Positions 23,776 to 32,109 of a DNA stretch of 64,000 nucleotides are shown piece by piece. The DNA is from JALUZX01 sp964561605 (lineage in GTDB: Bacteria; Planctomycetota; UBA1135; JALUZX01), in NCBI GenBank assembly GCA_964561605.1, contig CAZLQD010000039.1, positions 78,267-142,266 of the forward strand. The letters run 5' to 3'. A program made the translations under genes and the position numbers. Within the stretch, counting starts at the first letter, position 1; every line of letters begins with the position of its first letter. Below the pieces are notes generated by a model. It saw only the letters and a program-made list of their open reading frames with translations, did not search any database and was not told where the DNA came from.

Positions 23776-25197
23776 TCAGATCTTCTTGGAGATCACCACT
23801 CCCTTGTAGATGAACTCCACCGAGTCGGGGGTGAGGGACTTCACGTAGAGGTCGTCCTCGACGGGATCCCCTTCGAAGTAGGACTTCCCGTTGATGATGA
23901 CCAGGGAGAGACCGTCGGGACGGAGGATCCTCCCCGTGATCTCGATCTTCTTCCTGGAGAACTCCTGGGCGATCAGGGCCTTCTTGTAGAGGCCCTTCAG
24001 GACCTTGACCAGGGCCCGGCGCTTGGGGGTCCCGTAGTCCTCGGGGCCGATCTTGTGATTGGCCAGGCGGTACCGCTCCACCGCAAGCTGGAGGTCGCCC
24101 ACATCCAGGGCGTCCTCCATGGACTTCTTGATCCGCTCCAGGGCATCCACGTCGAGGTACTCGCTCTCGGGCCGCTTCTCCTTCGTGGAGGCCACGAGCT
24201 TCTCCAGGGGCTCCTTGACCGTGGTGATGAGCTGGCTGTGGAGGGGCGCGTAGGAGAGAAGGCCGTCGTCCTCGATCCTCTGGATCTTGTTCCTGAGGAT
24301 CCCTATCCTCTTGGCCATCTCCTTGCCCAGCTCGAACCGGCGGATGATGTTGGGCCTGGTGCCACCCGGGCCCTTCCCGTCCATCATCTTCTTGATCTCG
24401 ACGATCTCGGCCAGGAGCTTGCGGCAGGCCTCGACGATCATCTGCTGCTGCTTCCTGGGGAGCCTGCCCTTCCCCTCGGCCCCCTGGGAAGGGAGCCTGG
24501 GGTCGACGAAGATGTCCCTTCTCCCGGCGGGCCCCTTGAAGGAGTACTTGTCCTCCTCGAAGCGGCTGCGGGCGTTGTGGATCGCCTCCTCCAGGTCGGT
24601 CTTCTTGGTCTGGTAGTTGGGGATCTTGACCTGGGGCTTACCCTTTACGGACTTGTTGTAGTAGTAGGTCTCCACCGTGAGGTTGACCGTGTGGACGGCG
24701 TCCCCCACGGAACGCTCCTTTCTCGCCGCGGTGAGCCTGATGCTCTTGACCTGCATGAAGCGTGGGTGGTTCTCCAGGAGGTTCATCAGGCGCATGAGCT
24801 GCCAGAGGGAGCCCTGGAGCTTCATCCTGTAACGTATGGGCTGGAAGGTCCCCCGCTTCTTCTGCCGGATCTCCGGGGAGAGGGAGGTCAGGATCATCCC
24901 GGCCTGGGAGGAGTAGTGGGCCAGGGTCCTGGCGTACTCCGTGACCTCCTTCTCGTCAGGGAGGATCTTGGTATACTCCTTGACGTTTTCACGGAGAATG
25001 ATCACGTCCCTCTCGTCGGCCGGGATCCGGGCGATCTTGGCGCGGGCCTCCTTGATCTTCCCCTGGAGGTCCTTGATCGCCGCCCTCTCCTCGGCCACCT
25101 TGCCGAGGGCGTAATGGATTCCGAAGCCGCCCGCCCCCGCCAGGACCAGCGAGACGACCCCGATCCCCAGGAGGACTTTCTTTTCGTTGGGAACCAC
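23776..25197 (-). CDS. pilO: PilO-like protein with PilP-like C-terminal domain
   Basis: A 473-residue inner-membrane alignment protein, about twice the usual PilO length. Residues 8-28 form one transmembrane helix, 33-60 a coiled coil, and 70-200 a PilO-type ferredoxin-like domain (EYARTLAHYSSQAGM, MRLMNLLENHPRFM). A long helical, charged region (about 205-410) follows. The end (ITGRILRPDGLSLVIINGK, EGDPVEDDLYVKSLTPDSVE) resembles the beta domain of PilP/GspC, and no separate pilP gene is present, so a PilO-PilP fusion is inferred. Its GTG start at 25197 has AAGGAGG eight bases upstream; it lies 37 bases after pilN. Confidence 0.75.
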   Translation of the reverse strand: MVPNEKKVLLGIGVVSLVLAGAGGFGIHYALGKVAEERAAIKDLQGKIKEARAKIARIPADERDVIILRENVKEYTKILPDEKEVTEYARTLAHYSSQAGMILTSLSPEIRQKKRGTFQPIRYRMKLQGSLWQLMRLMNLLENHPRFMQVKSIRLTAARKERSVGDAVHTVNLTVETYYYNKSVKGKPQVKIPNYQTKKTDLEEAIHNARSRFEEDKYSFKGPAGRRDIFVDPRLPSQGAEGKGRLPRKQQQMIVEACRKLLAEIVEIKKMMDGKGPGGTRPNIIRRFELGKEMAKRIGILRNKIQRIEDDGLLSYAPLHSQLITTVKEPLEKLVASTKEKRPESEYLDVDALERIKKSMEDALDVGDLQLAVERYRLANHKIGPEDYGTPKRRALVKVLKGLYKKALIAQEFSRKKIEITGRILRPDGLSLVIINGKSYFEGDPVEDDLYVKSLTPDSVEFIYKGVVISKKI

Positions 25198-25234
25198 CTC
25201 TACAGCCTCCTTGAAATTCCGGTCCGGGCCCGGG

Positions 25235-25882
25235 TCACTTCTTTCCCTTCTTGCCGGCCTTCTTCTCCAAGCCGGGGATCAAGAACATCTTGAGCGGAAA
25301 CGCGACGGACTGCGGGGGATCCAGGTCCTTCTGGATCTTCTGGACCTTCCCCGAAGGCTCGTTGATCGCCGCGAAACCCTTGAAGAAGTCGCTCTGGACG
25401 ATGTCGTCGAAGAGGTTCGCCACCTTGCCCAGGTCGTTCCCGGCGCAGAACCCCGAGAGGTTCATGTTGAAACCGGTCTTCTTCCCGAGCTTGCCCGGGC
25501 TGATCTCCAGGGACCCGAACCAGGCCAGGTGCCTCTCGTCGTCCCCGTTGTTGTTCACCACGTCGATGAACTGGTCCAGTTTCCTGGTCCAGGAGATCCG
25601 GTTCCGCCGGATCTGCTTGATGGTCTTCTCCCGGGCGGCGAAATCCTGCTTCTCCGCCTTGAGCTGGTCGTCGTACTTCGCCTGGGGCACCAGGACCTGG
25701 TAGTTTTCCTCCAGGGTGGCCTTCTTGCGCCTCACCTCGGTGAGGGTGCCGAACCAGATGTAGGCGAAGACCCCCGCACAGGCGGAGACCACCAGGGTCC
25801 CCGCCGCCGTGGCGAGGAAGATCTTGAAGGAGGTCTTCTCCTTGCGCCGGTATTCTTCCGGAAGAAGGTTGATCTTGATCAT
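25235..25882 (-). CDS. pilN: Type IV pilus assembly protein PilN
   Basis: A 215-residue bitopic inner-membrane protein. The conserved cytoplasmic peptide IKINLLPEEYR at the very start is the segment that docks into PilM; it is followed by a transmembrane helix (about 20-43), a coiled coil and a periplasmic domain. The C-terminal KKAGKKGKK is unusually basic. The ATG at 25882 is 12 bases after pilM. Confidence 0.9.
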   Translation of the reverse strand: MIKINLLPEEYRRKEKTSFKIFLATAAGTLVVSACAGVFAYIWFGTLTEVRRKKATLEENYQVLVPQAKYDDQLKAEKQDFAAREKTIKQIRRNRISWTRKLDQFIDVVNNNGDDERHLAWFGSLEISPGKLGKKTGFNMNLSGFCAGNDLGKVANLFDDIVQSDFFKGFAAINEPSGKVQKIQKDLDPPQSVAFPLKMFLIPGLEKKAGKKGKK

Positions 25883-25894
25883 GTTTCCATCCCC

Positions 25895-26926
25895 CTAACC
25901 CATGCGGGCGGCGAGCCCAACGGCGATGGCCAGCTGGGGAGCGCTCCGGTTGAGACTGTCGATGTCCACCTTGTCCGACTTGACCTTGAGACCCTCGATG
26001 GGGTTCCAAACCCTGGTGCGCTTCTCGAAGATCCGCTCGAAGCTCTCGTCCAGGCCCTCCATCATGGCCGTCCCTCCTGAGAGGTAGACCTCGGTGACCT
26101 CGGTGTCGGCCTGGTTCTCGAAGTAGTCGAAGGAGAGATTGATCTCGTTGGCCAGGTCCTCCAGGACCGGCTGAACGGCGTCTTCCACCTCGGCGGCCCT
26201 GTCCTGGGGATCCCTCTTGAGCAATTCCGCCTCGAAAGGCTCGACGCCGAGGCGTCGGTTGATCACGTTGGTGAGATCGTTGCCTCCCAGGTAGACCTCG
26301 CGGGTGAAGGCGCTCACGTTGCCCTTGAGGATGTTGATACAGGTCTTGTTCGCCCCGATGTCCACCAGGGCCACGACCTTGTTCCCTTCCTGGATGGCCG
26401 CCCCCAGGCCTTCACCCAGTTCGAAGGCCGTACCCAGTGCGAAGGCGTCCACGTCGATGGCGACGGGCTGGAGGCCGAGCTCGGTGAGCATCTGGGCCTG
26501 CTCCTCCACGAGGGACTTCTTCACGGCCACGAGGAGGACCTTCATGTCCCCCTCGGTCTTGTTCTCCCCCTCCTGCAAGTCGTCCAGCTTCTGGCAGTCG
26601 AGCTGGACTTCCTCGATGTCGAAGGGGATGTACTTGTCCGCTTCGAACCGGATCGCCTTCTGCAGGTTCTCCTCCGACATATTCACCATGGTGATATATC
26701 GGACGATCACGGACTTCCCGCTCACCGACGTGATGACGCGCTTTGTCCTCAGCCTGACCTGCTGGAAAAGCTCGGCGATCGCCTCCGCCCTGGCCGAATC
26801 GGCCCCCACCTCGATCTGGCCGTACCCGGTGATGACGTAGTCGTACCGGTCCTTGGTGATCTCCACGGCCTTGATGCAGCTGGAGCCGATATCGAGCCCT
26901 ACGATACTCTTCCGGGAACTCAGCAT
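25895..26926 (-). CDS. pilM: Type IV pilus assembly protein PilM
   Basis: A 343-residue cytoplasmic actin/FtsA-like ATPase that binds the N-terminal peptide of PilN and forms a ring under the pilus basal body. Nucleotide-binding motifs: VGLDIGSSCIKAVEI (phosphate 1), ALVDIGANKTCINIL (phosphate 2) and VYLSGGTAMMEGL (adenosine). LNRSAPQLAIAVGLAARM is the conserved C terminus. It opens the pil operon, but ptsH ends only 167 bases upstream. Confidence 0.95.
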   Translation of the reverse strand: MLSSRKSIVGLDIGSSCIKAVEITKDRYDYVITGYGQIEVGADSARAEAIAELFQQVRLRTKRVITSVSGKSVIVRYITMVNMSEENLQKAIRFEADKYIPFDIEEVQLDCQKLDDLQEGENKTEGDMKVLLVAVKKSLVEEQAQMLTELGLQPVAIDVDAFALGTAFELGEGLGAAIQEGNKVVALVDIGANKTCINILKGNVSAFTREVYLGGNDLTNVINRRLGVEPFEAELLKRDPQDRAAEVEDAVQPVLEDLANEINLSFDYFENQADTEVTEVYLSGGTAMMEGLDESFERIFEKRTRVWNPIEGLKVKSDKVDIDSLNRSAPQLAIAVGLAARMG

Positions 26927-27093
26927 GGTCCCCCCGCTTCTCTAGGTTCCGTTCCAATCTCCGGAGCGGCCGCTCCAAGCGGCCTGGATTCAAACCATGC
27001 TTCGACACGGGGGGGGTGCCGGCTTGAGGCGGGGAGGGGGAGAATGTCCCGGAAAGAGCCTCTCCCGAGGGCGGATCGGCCCGGAGGGCGGCC

Positions 27094-27393
27094 TCAGATC
27101 TCCTCTCCGAAACCCGAGGCGAAGAGCTCCTGGAGGGCCCGGACGGCCTCCCTGGCGTCGGGCCCCTGGGCCCGGACCTTGAGGACCGTTCCCTTCTCGG
27201 CCGCCAGCATCATGACACCCATGATGGACTTGGCGTCCACGACCAGATCGTCCCGGGAGAGCTCGATCTTGGAGGCGAAATCGTTGGCCGTCTTGACCAC
27301 CATCTGGGAGGGACGGGCGTGGAGGCCCTGCCTGTTCACCAGGACCAGTGTTCCTTCCGCAACGTCCGATCTTTCCTGGGGTCGAGAATCCAA
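27094..27393 (-). CDS. ptsH: HPr-family phosphocarrier protein
   Basis: About 99 residues. The active-site His lies in GLHARPSQMVV (His25 from the chosen start) and the Ser-46-type regulatory region reads DAKSIMGVMMLAAEKG. HPr passes phosphate from enzyme I to EIIA proteins. Two starts compete: TTG 27393 with AGGAGG five bases upstream (chosen), and ATG 27414 whose purine-rich AGGGAG touches the codon. It follows ptsN, forming a hpf-ptsN-ptsH group typical of the nitrogen-PTS; no sugar permease is near, so a regulatory role is likely. Confidence 0.9.
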   Translation of the reverse strand: MDSRPQERSDVAEGTLVLVNRQGLHARPSQMVVKTANDFASKIELSRDDLVVDAKSIMGVMMLAAEKGTVLKVRAQGPDAREAVRALQELFASGFGEEI

Positions 27394-27479
27394 AAGGGCC
27401 TCCTGGGAAAGCATCTCCCTTCCGTGGTGAGAGAATCGAGCCGATGGACAGGACGGGACCGACCCGCCCCCGGGGAATC

Positions 27480-27950
27480 TCAGCCTTCCTGGGGCCCGAA
27501 CTCGTCCAGGAGGCCCAGGGCCTCCTCCACGGTCCTGGCCTGGAGGAAGAAGGACCGGAAATCCCTCTGGCGGGCGATGGAGGAGATCCACCGGAGGAAC
27601 TTGATGTGTTCCTCCGGGTTGGTCTCCGGGGAAAGCACGAGGAACAGGACCTGGACGGGCTGATGGTCCGCAGCCTGGAAATCCAGCCCTTCGGAACACC
27701 TGGCCAGGAGGGCGTAGGTCTCCTTCAGGTCCGGGTGCTTTGCATGGGGGAGGGCCACGCCCTTTCCGATGCCCGTCGCCCCCTGGGCCTCCCGGTCCAG
27801 GATGGCCTGGACGAGGGCCTCCACCCTCTTCTTGGGAAACCTGTGGACCTTCCCCAGGTATTCCACGAGCTCCCTGAGGGCCTCGTCCTTGGTCTTGTTC
27901 TGGATCTCGAGAATGACATGAGACTCGTCGAAGAGGCGACGGAAACTCAT
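27480..27950 (-). CDS. ptsN: PTS EIIA domain protein (nitrogen-regulatory type)
   Basis: A 156-residue EIIA of the fructose/nitrogen class. The phosphorylated His is His69 in GKGVALPHAKHPDL; the core ATGIGKGVA and a later VQVLFLVLSPE are family features. Such proteins receive phosphate from HPr and regulate metabolism or potassium transport by protein contacts. ATG 27950 is preferred; a GTG at 27956 is in frame. An intrinsic terminator-like hairpin lies upstream between hpf and this gene. Confidence 0.9.
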   Translation of the reverse strand: MSFRRLFDESHVILEIQNKTKDEALRELVEYLGKVHRFPKKRVEALVQAILDREAQGATGIGKGVALPHAKHPDLKETYALLARCSEGLDFQAADHQPVQVLFLVLSPETNPEEHIKFLRWISSIARQRDFRSFFLQARTVEEALGLLDEFGPQEG

Positions 27951-28046
27951 CCTCACCCGTCCTGTTCTGGTTCCTGTTTGGTCGGCCCGGCCCGGAGGGA
28001 CATCCTCCGTCCCGGAAGGCGCGAAATTCCGGAGGATTCTAACAAG

Positions 28047-28081
28047 GGGGCGGACGGCCGCAAGCGGGCACCGTCCGCCCC
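28047..28081 (-). terminator. Terminator or attenuator hairpin between hpf and ptsN
   Basis: A perfect 11-bp stem (GGGGCGGACGG with CCGTCCGCCCC) with a 13-base loop, followed on the minus strand by CTTGTTAG. It may end part of the transcripts after hpf and lower ptsN-ptsH expression. Confidence 0.5.
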
Positions 28082-28130
28082 ACCGGTTCGATCGGTTCCT
28101 CGAGGCCCCCCCGGCGGGGGGCCGGCCCCC

Positions 28131-28442
28131 TCACCGGGGCCGCTTCCTGTTCCTTTCGACCAGCTTCTCCTTGTGCTTCTTCACCTGCCTTTCCAGCTTG
28201 TCCAGGGCCGTATCGATGGCCGCATAGAGGCTCTCGGGGTCCGAGGCCTCCCCCACCAGGACGGCTCCGCCCCCGGCGGCCAGGACCATCTCGGCCTTGT
28301 GGCGGTCGCCGTCGGAGTCCAGGACCACCTTGGCCGAGGTGATCCGCTCGAAGAAACGGCTCATCTTGGCGATCTTCTTTTCCGCATACTCCTTGGCCCT
28401 CTCGGAAACGCCCTCGTTGCGAGCAGTGATTTCGACTTTCAA
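28131..28442 (-). CDS. hpf: Short ribosome hibernation-promoting factor (HPF/YfiA)
   Basis: A 103-residue protein that binds the 30S decoding region in resting cells. MKVEITARNEGVSERAKEYA at the start, KVVLDSDGDRHKAEMVL and DLYAAIDT-like LYAAIDTALDKLERQVKKHK match the family. It ends soon after the S30AE domain, so it is the short form, without the dimerisation tail of long HPF. The TTG start at 28442 has GGAGG seven bases upstream. It follows truA by 16 bases. Confidence 0.9.
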   Translation of the reverse strand: MKVEITARNEGVSERAKEYAEKKIAKMSRFFERITSAKVVLDSDGDRHKAEMVLAAGGGAVLVGEASDPESLYAAIDTALDKLERQVKKHKEKLVERNRKRPR

Positions 28443-28458
28443 TCCAACGCCTCCATTT

Positions 28459-29298
28459 TCAGGAAGTGCACCTGGAAAGGCGGCGGGGCCGGGACAAGGC
28501 GTCCACGCATCCTCCCCCGCCGCCCTCCTCGATCGTCCTGCGATAGAAAACCCGGACGAGAAAGAGACCGCAGGCGGGCATCACGGGCCCTGCCCGCCTC
28601 CTGTCCCGGGAGGCGAGGATCTCCTCCACCTCCCGGGGCCGGAAACGGCCCCGGCCCACGTCCACCAGGGTCCCGACCATCGTCCGGACCATGTTGTAGA
28701 GAAAACCGTCCCCTTCCACGAAGAACCAGAGAAAATCCCCCCTCGGAAGGATGTGCAGGGACTTCACCGTCCGAACGGTGGATTTCCTCGAATACCCGGG
28801 ATTCGTGGAGAAAGCCGCGAAGTCCCGCCGCCCGACCATGTAGCCCGCCGCCTCCCGCATGGCTTCGAGGGACAAGCGGTACCGGACGTGGGCGAAATAC
28901 CCTCTTCCGAATGGAGGAGCCACGTCCCCCCTGAAGATCCGGTAGGCGTATCGCTTCCCCGTGGCGTGATACCTTGCGTGGAACTCCCAGGGGGCGTCAC
29001 CCATGGAGAGGACCCGGATCTCCCCGGGAAGGCAGGCGTTCAGCGCCCGCTGCAAGACGGAAACGGGCAGGCCCGATGGAGTGCGGAAATTGGCCGTCTG
29101 GCCGAGAGAGTGGACCCCCGCGTCGGTCCTGCTGGCGCCGGTCACGCTGGTCTTCACGCCCGTGACCCGTTCCAGGACGCCTTCCAGCTCCTCCTGGACG
29201 GTCCTGAATCCCGCCTGTCTCTGCCACCCGGAAAAGGGCAGGCCGTCGTAGGCGAGGGTCATCCAGAGGTTCCGCATCGGGTGGTCCGTCGCATCCAC
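28459..29298 (-). CDS. truA: tRNA pseudouridine synthase A
   Basis: A 279-residue enzyme that makes pseudouridine at positions 38-40 of the tRNA anticodon arm. The catalytic Asp is Asp59 in ASRTDAGVHSLGQ; YDGLPFSGWQRQ, NPGYSRKSTVRTV and GDGFLYNMVRTMVGTL are conserved. The GTG start at 29298 has AGGA ten bases upstream; an ATG at 29277 in the same frame is an equally good choice. It heads the truA-hpf-ptsN-ptsH-pil run. Confidence 0.93.
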   Translation of the reverse strand: MDATDHPMRNLWMTLAYDGLPFSGWQRQAGFRTVQEELEGVLERVTGVKTSVTGASRTDAGVHSLGQTANFRTPSGLPVSVLQRALNACLPGEIRVLSMGDAPWEFHARYHATGKRYAYRIFRGDVAPPFGRGYFAHVRYRLSLEAMREAAGYMVGRRDFAAFSTNPGYSRKSTVRTVKSLHILPRGDFLWFFVEGDGFLYNMVRTMVGTLVDVGRGRFRPREVEEILASRDRRRAGPVMPACGLFLVRVFYRRTIEEGGGGGCVDALSRPRRLSRCTS

Positions 29299-29407
29299 GC
29301 TTTATCAATCCTAAAGCAAACCCGGGAGATTTTCCAGGGCCGTACCTCCCGGCTCCGAGAGACTCTACGTCCTCGCGGGGAGGATGGAGAGAAGCAAGGC
29401 CGCCCTG

Positions 29408-30028
29408 TCACCCCAAGGGCCGCCTTCCCTCGAAAGCGTCGGCCAGGATGGGAGCCTGGACCTGTTCGATGGAGGAGCCTGCAGGCATTCCCCGGGCCAG
29501 GCGGGTCACCTTCACCCCCTTTCCCGCCAGGGCCTCCGCCAGGAGGCGGGCCGTGGCCTCCCCTTCCTGGTCGGGATTGTTCGCCAGGATCACCTCCCGG
29601 ACCTCCCCGCCTTCCAGGCGTTTCAGCAGCCTGGGGATCTCCAGGGCATCGGGTCCCACTCCCTGGAGGGGAGAGAGCCTGGCGGGAAGGACGTGGTAGA
29701 GCCCCCGGTACACCCGGGCCTTCTCCAGGGCCAGGAGGTCCCTGGGGTCTTCCACCACGCAGAGCAGGCTCCGGTCCCGGCCCGGATCGGAGCAGATCCA
29801 GCAAGGGTCGGTCTCGGCCAGGTTCCCGCAGACCCGGCAAGGCCGGATCTCCCGGCGGGCCTGGAGAATGGCCTCGGCCAGGGCCTGGGCCTGGGAGGCC
29901 TCCACCTGGAGGAGGTGATAGGCCAGCCGACGGGCCGTGACCTTCCCTACCCCCGGCAGGGTGGCGAGCTTCTCCTCCAGGACCTGGACGGCCCTGGGGG
30001 GGCCGGCCGGAACCTTTCCCCCAGCCAC
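29408..30028 (-). CDS. recR: Recombination protein RecR
   Basis: A 206-residue ring-forming protein that with RecF/RecO loads RecA at gaps. Order seen: helix-hairpin-helix (LATLPGVGKVTARRLAYHLL), zinc finger (CRVCGNLAETDPCWIC), and Toprim domain (LLCVVEDPRDLLALE, ILANNPDQEGEATA). The Toprim Asn-Pro-Asp where many have NP(S/T) is normal variation. The GTG start at 30028 lies four bases after the ybaB stop; dnaX-ybaB-recR is a classic operon. Confidence 0.95.
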   Translation of the reverse strand: MAGGKVPAGPPRAVQVLEEKLATLPGVGKVTARRLAYHLLQVEASQAQALAEAILQARREIRPCRVCGNLAETDPCWICSDPGRDRSLLCVVEDPRDLLALEKARVYRGLYHVLPARLSPLQGVGPDALEIPRLLKRLEGGEVREVILANNPDQEGEATARLLAEALAGKGVKVTRLARGMPAGSSIEQVQAPILADAFEGRRPLG

Positions 30029-30032
30029 GGCA

Positions 30033-30368
30033 TCAAAGGCCCATGCCCAGGCCGGGCAGGCCCAGGCCGCCCGTGACCTTGGCCATCTCGGCCTCCCGGA
30101 TCTCCTGGGCCTTCTTGGTGGCCTGGGAAATGGCCGCCACGACGAGATCCTCCAGCATGGCCACGTCCTCCGGGTCCACCACCTCCGGATCGATCTTGAC
30201 CGAAAGGACCTCCATGGCGCAGTTCACGTGGGCCTTGACCACCCCGCCGCCGGCCGTTCCTTCCACGACCCGCTCCTTGAGCTCCTCCTGGAGGCGGGTC
30301 ATCTGCTTCTGCATCTTCTGGGCCTGGCGGAGGATACTCTCCATTCCGCCGAATCCGGTGGGACTCAT
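30033..30368 (-). CDS. ybaB: YbaB/EbfC nucleoid-associated protein
   Basis: A 111-residue DNA-binding dimer of the YbaB/EbfC family. MESILRQAQKMQKQMTRLQE, then VVEGTAGGGVVKAHVN and DVAMLEDLVVAAISQATKKA are the standard pattern. The C terminus is Gly/Leu-rich. The ATG at 30368 overlaps the dnaX stop as ATGA, as in many genomes. Confidence 0.93.
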   Translation of the reverse strand: MSPTGFGGMESILRQAQKMQKQMTRLQEELKERVVEGTAGGGVVKAHVNCAMEVLSVKIDPEVVDPEDVAMLEDLVVAAISQATKKAQEIREAEMAKVTGGLGLPGLGMGL

Positions 30369-32077
30369 GATCCTTGTCCTTCCTCTCGGCCCTCCTGGGG
30401 CCCCTTGGGGTCTTGGAACAAATCCACCTGCTTTGGGGGAGGAGGAACGACCTCCCCGCCGAACTTCTCCTTCAATCTCTCCATCTCCCGGGAGGGCCGG
30501 ATCCTACGGGCCGGCTCCCTTCCGGCCTCCAGGGGAGCCTCGTCCTCGAACCGGAGGGGAACCTCCCTTCCCAGGGCGGCCCTGGAGGCCCGGCGGAGCT
30601 TCTCCCGGCCCTCCTTGGAACCGAACCGCTCCATCTCCACCTGGGAGAGGCCCCGGGTCCGGACCAGCACCCTGCCCCCTTCCCAGGAGAGCTTCGCCCG
30701 GGAGAGGGGCTCCCCCACGGAGGGGAAGGCTCTTGCCAGGGCCGCCCGGAGGCGGCCCAGGTCCTCCTCCCCCGGGGAAGCGGCCCGGTTCTCCTCCTCG
30801 CGGCCCCTCTCGGAAGGCGGGGAAGGGGGCTTCCGGGAAGATTCCGGGGAGGAGGAGGATGTCCTGGCGCCGGGGGAAGAGGGAGAAACGCCTCGACTCC
30901 CCCCAGGAGGTCCGGAGGCCTCCCGGGCGGGGCCATCCTTCCGGAGGAGTTCCAGCAAAGTGCCCAGGTCGGCCAACTCCGAGGCCTGGGCCATCTGGAC
31001 CAGGGCGAGTTCCAGGGCGATCCGTTTCTCCTCGACCCGCTTGAGCCTGGCCTTCCCTTCCAGGCCGGCCCGGAGCACGGCCGAGAGGGCCTGGACCTCC
31101 ACAGTCCCCGCCAGGGCGGCCAGCTTCTCCCGGGTCTCTCCCGTGGCGTCCAGAAGGGAGGTCTCCTTCCCGGCGACCTTCACGAGAAGGACGTCCCTCA
31201 AAGCGTCCAGGACCTCCCCCAGGAAGGTCTCCTCGTCCAGGCCGGAGGCCACAAGGGATGCCGCGTCCTCCAGCAGGCCCTTCATATCCCTCTTCAGGAT
31301 ACGCTCCGCCGCGGCCAGGGCCCTTCCCAGGCCCACCCGGCCGAGGACCCTCCTCAGGTCTTCCAGGCCGAATCCCTCCTCGCCCTTCCCGGCGGCCAGG
31401 GTGAGGACCCGCTCCAGGAGGCTTTCGGCGTCCCGCATCCCTCCCCGGACGGAGGAGGCGATCTCCGAGAGGACCTCCCTGGAGAGGGAGATCTTCTCGG
31501 CCTTGCAGATCTGTTCGAGCCTGGCGGTGATCTCCGCCGGTCCTATCCGATGGAACGTAAGAACCTGGCACCGGGACCGGATGGTCTCGGGAACCTTGTG
31601 GGGTTCGGTCGTGGCCAGGATGAAGACCACGTGGGGCGGGGGCTCCTCGAGGGTCTTCAGGAGGGCGTTGAAGGCCTCCCGGGTGAGCATGTGGACTTCG
31701 TCGATGATGAAGACCTTGTAGCCTCCCCGCAGGGGTTTGTAGGAGACCCGCTCGCGCAGTTCCCGGATGTCGTCGATGCGCCGGTTGGAGGCGCCGTCGA
31801 TCTCCTCCACGTCGGGGTCCCGGCCCTCCAGGAAATCCTTGCAGACCGGGCACACCCCGCACGGTTCGGGTGTGGGGCCCTTCTCGCAATTCAACGCCCG
31901 GGCCAGGATCCGGGCGGTCGTCGTCTTTCCCACGCCCCTGGGCCCGGCGAAGAGCCAGGCGTGGGGGATCCTGCCGGACTTGAGGCCCTGGACGAGGGTC
32001 CCCGTCACGCTCTCCTGGCCCACCACTTCATCGAAGGTCTTGGGCCGGAACCGGCGAGCCAGCACCTGGTAGGTCAT
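30365..32077 (-). CDS. dnaX: DNA polymerase III subunit gamma/tau
   Basis: A 570-residue clamp-loader ATPase. Start MTYQVLARRFRPKTFDEVVG; Walker A GPRGVGKTTTA (about 45-55); a four-Cys zinc module CEKGPTPEPCGVCPVC; Walker B DEVHML; sensor FILATTEPHKVPETIRSRC. Residues after about 400 form the variable tau region with a Ser/Pro/Glu linker and a C-terminal domain. No A-AAA-AAG-type frameshift site was seen for making a short gamma form. The ATG at 32077 was chosen by homology; the frame is open further upstream, but that stretch is the SRP RNA gene. Confidence 0.95.
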   Translation of the reverse strand: MTYQVLARRFRPKTFDEVVGQESVTGTLVQGLKSGRIPHAWLFAGPRGVGKTTTARILARALNCEKGPTPEPCGVCPVCKDFLEGRDPDVEEIDGASNRRIDDIRELRERVSYKPLRGGYKVFIIDEVHMLTREAFNALLKTLEEPPPHVVFILATTEPHKVPETIRSRCQVLTFHRIGPAEITARLEQICKAEKISLSREVLSEIASSVRGGMRDAESLLERVLTLAAGKGEEGFGLEDLRRVLGRVGLGRALAAAERILKRDMKGLLEDAASLVASGLDEETFLGEVLDALRDVLLVKVAGKETSLLDATGETREKLAALAGTVEVQALSAVLRAGLEGKARLKRVEEKRIALELALVQMAQASELADLGTLLELLRKDGPAREASGPPGGSRGVSPSSPGARTSSSSPESSRKPPSPPSERGREEENRAASPGEEDLGRLRAALARAFPSVGEPLSRAKLSWEGGRVLVRTRGLSQVEMERFGSKEGREKLRRASRAALGREVPLRFEDEAPLEAGREPARRIRPSREMERLKEKFGGEVVPPPPKQVDLFQDPKGPQEGREEGQGS

Positions 32078-32109
32078 GGATCCTTCCGTGGAGCAAGGGA
32101 AAGGAAAGA

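Noticed and set aside
21568..25293. A 1241-codon plus-strand frame opposite pilQ and pilO
   Set aside because: Antisense shadow: repetitive Leu/Gly/Asp composition, no motifs, while the minus strand encodes recognisable pilus proteins.
30365..32077. Programmed frameshift in dnaX to make gamma
   Set aside because: I looked for an A-AAA-AAG slippery run in the linker and saw none; only the full-length product is supported.
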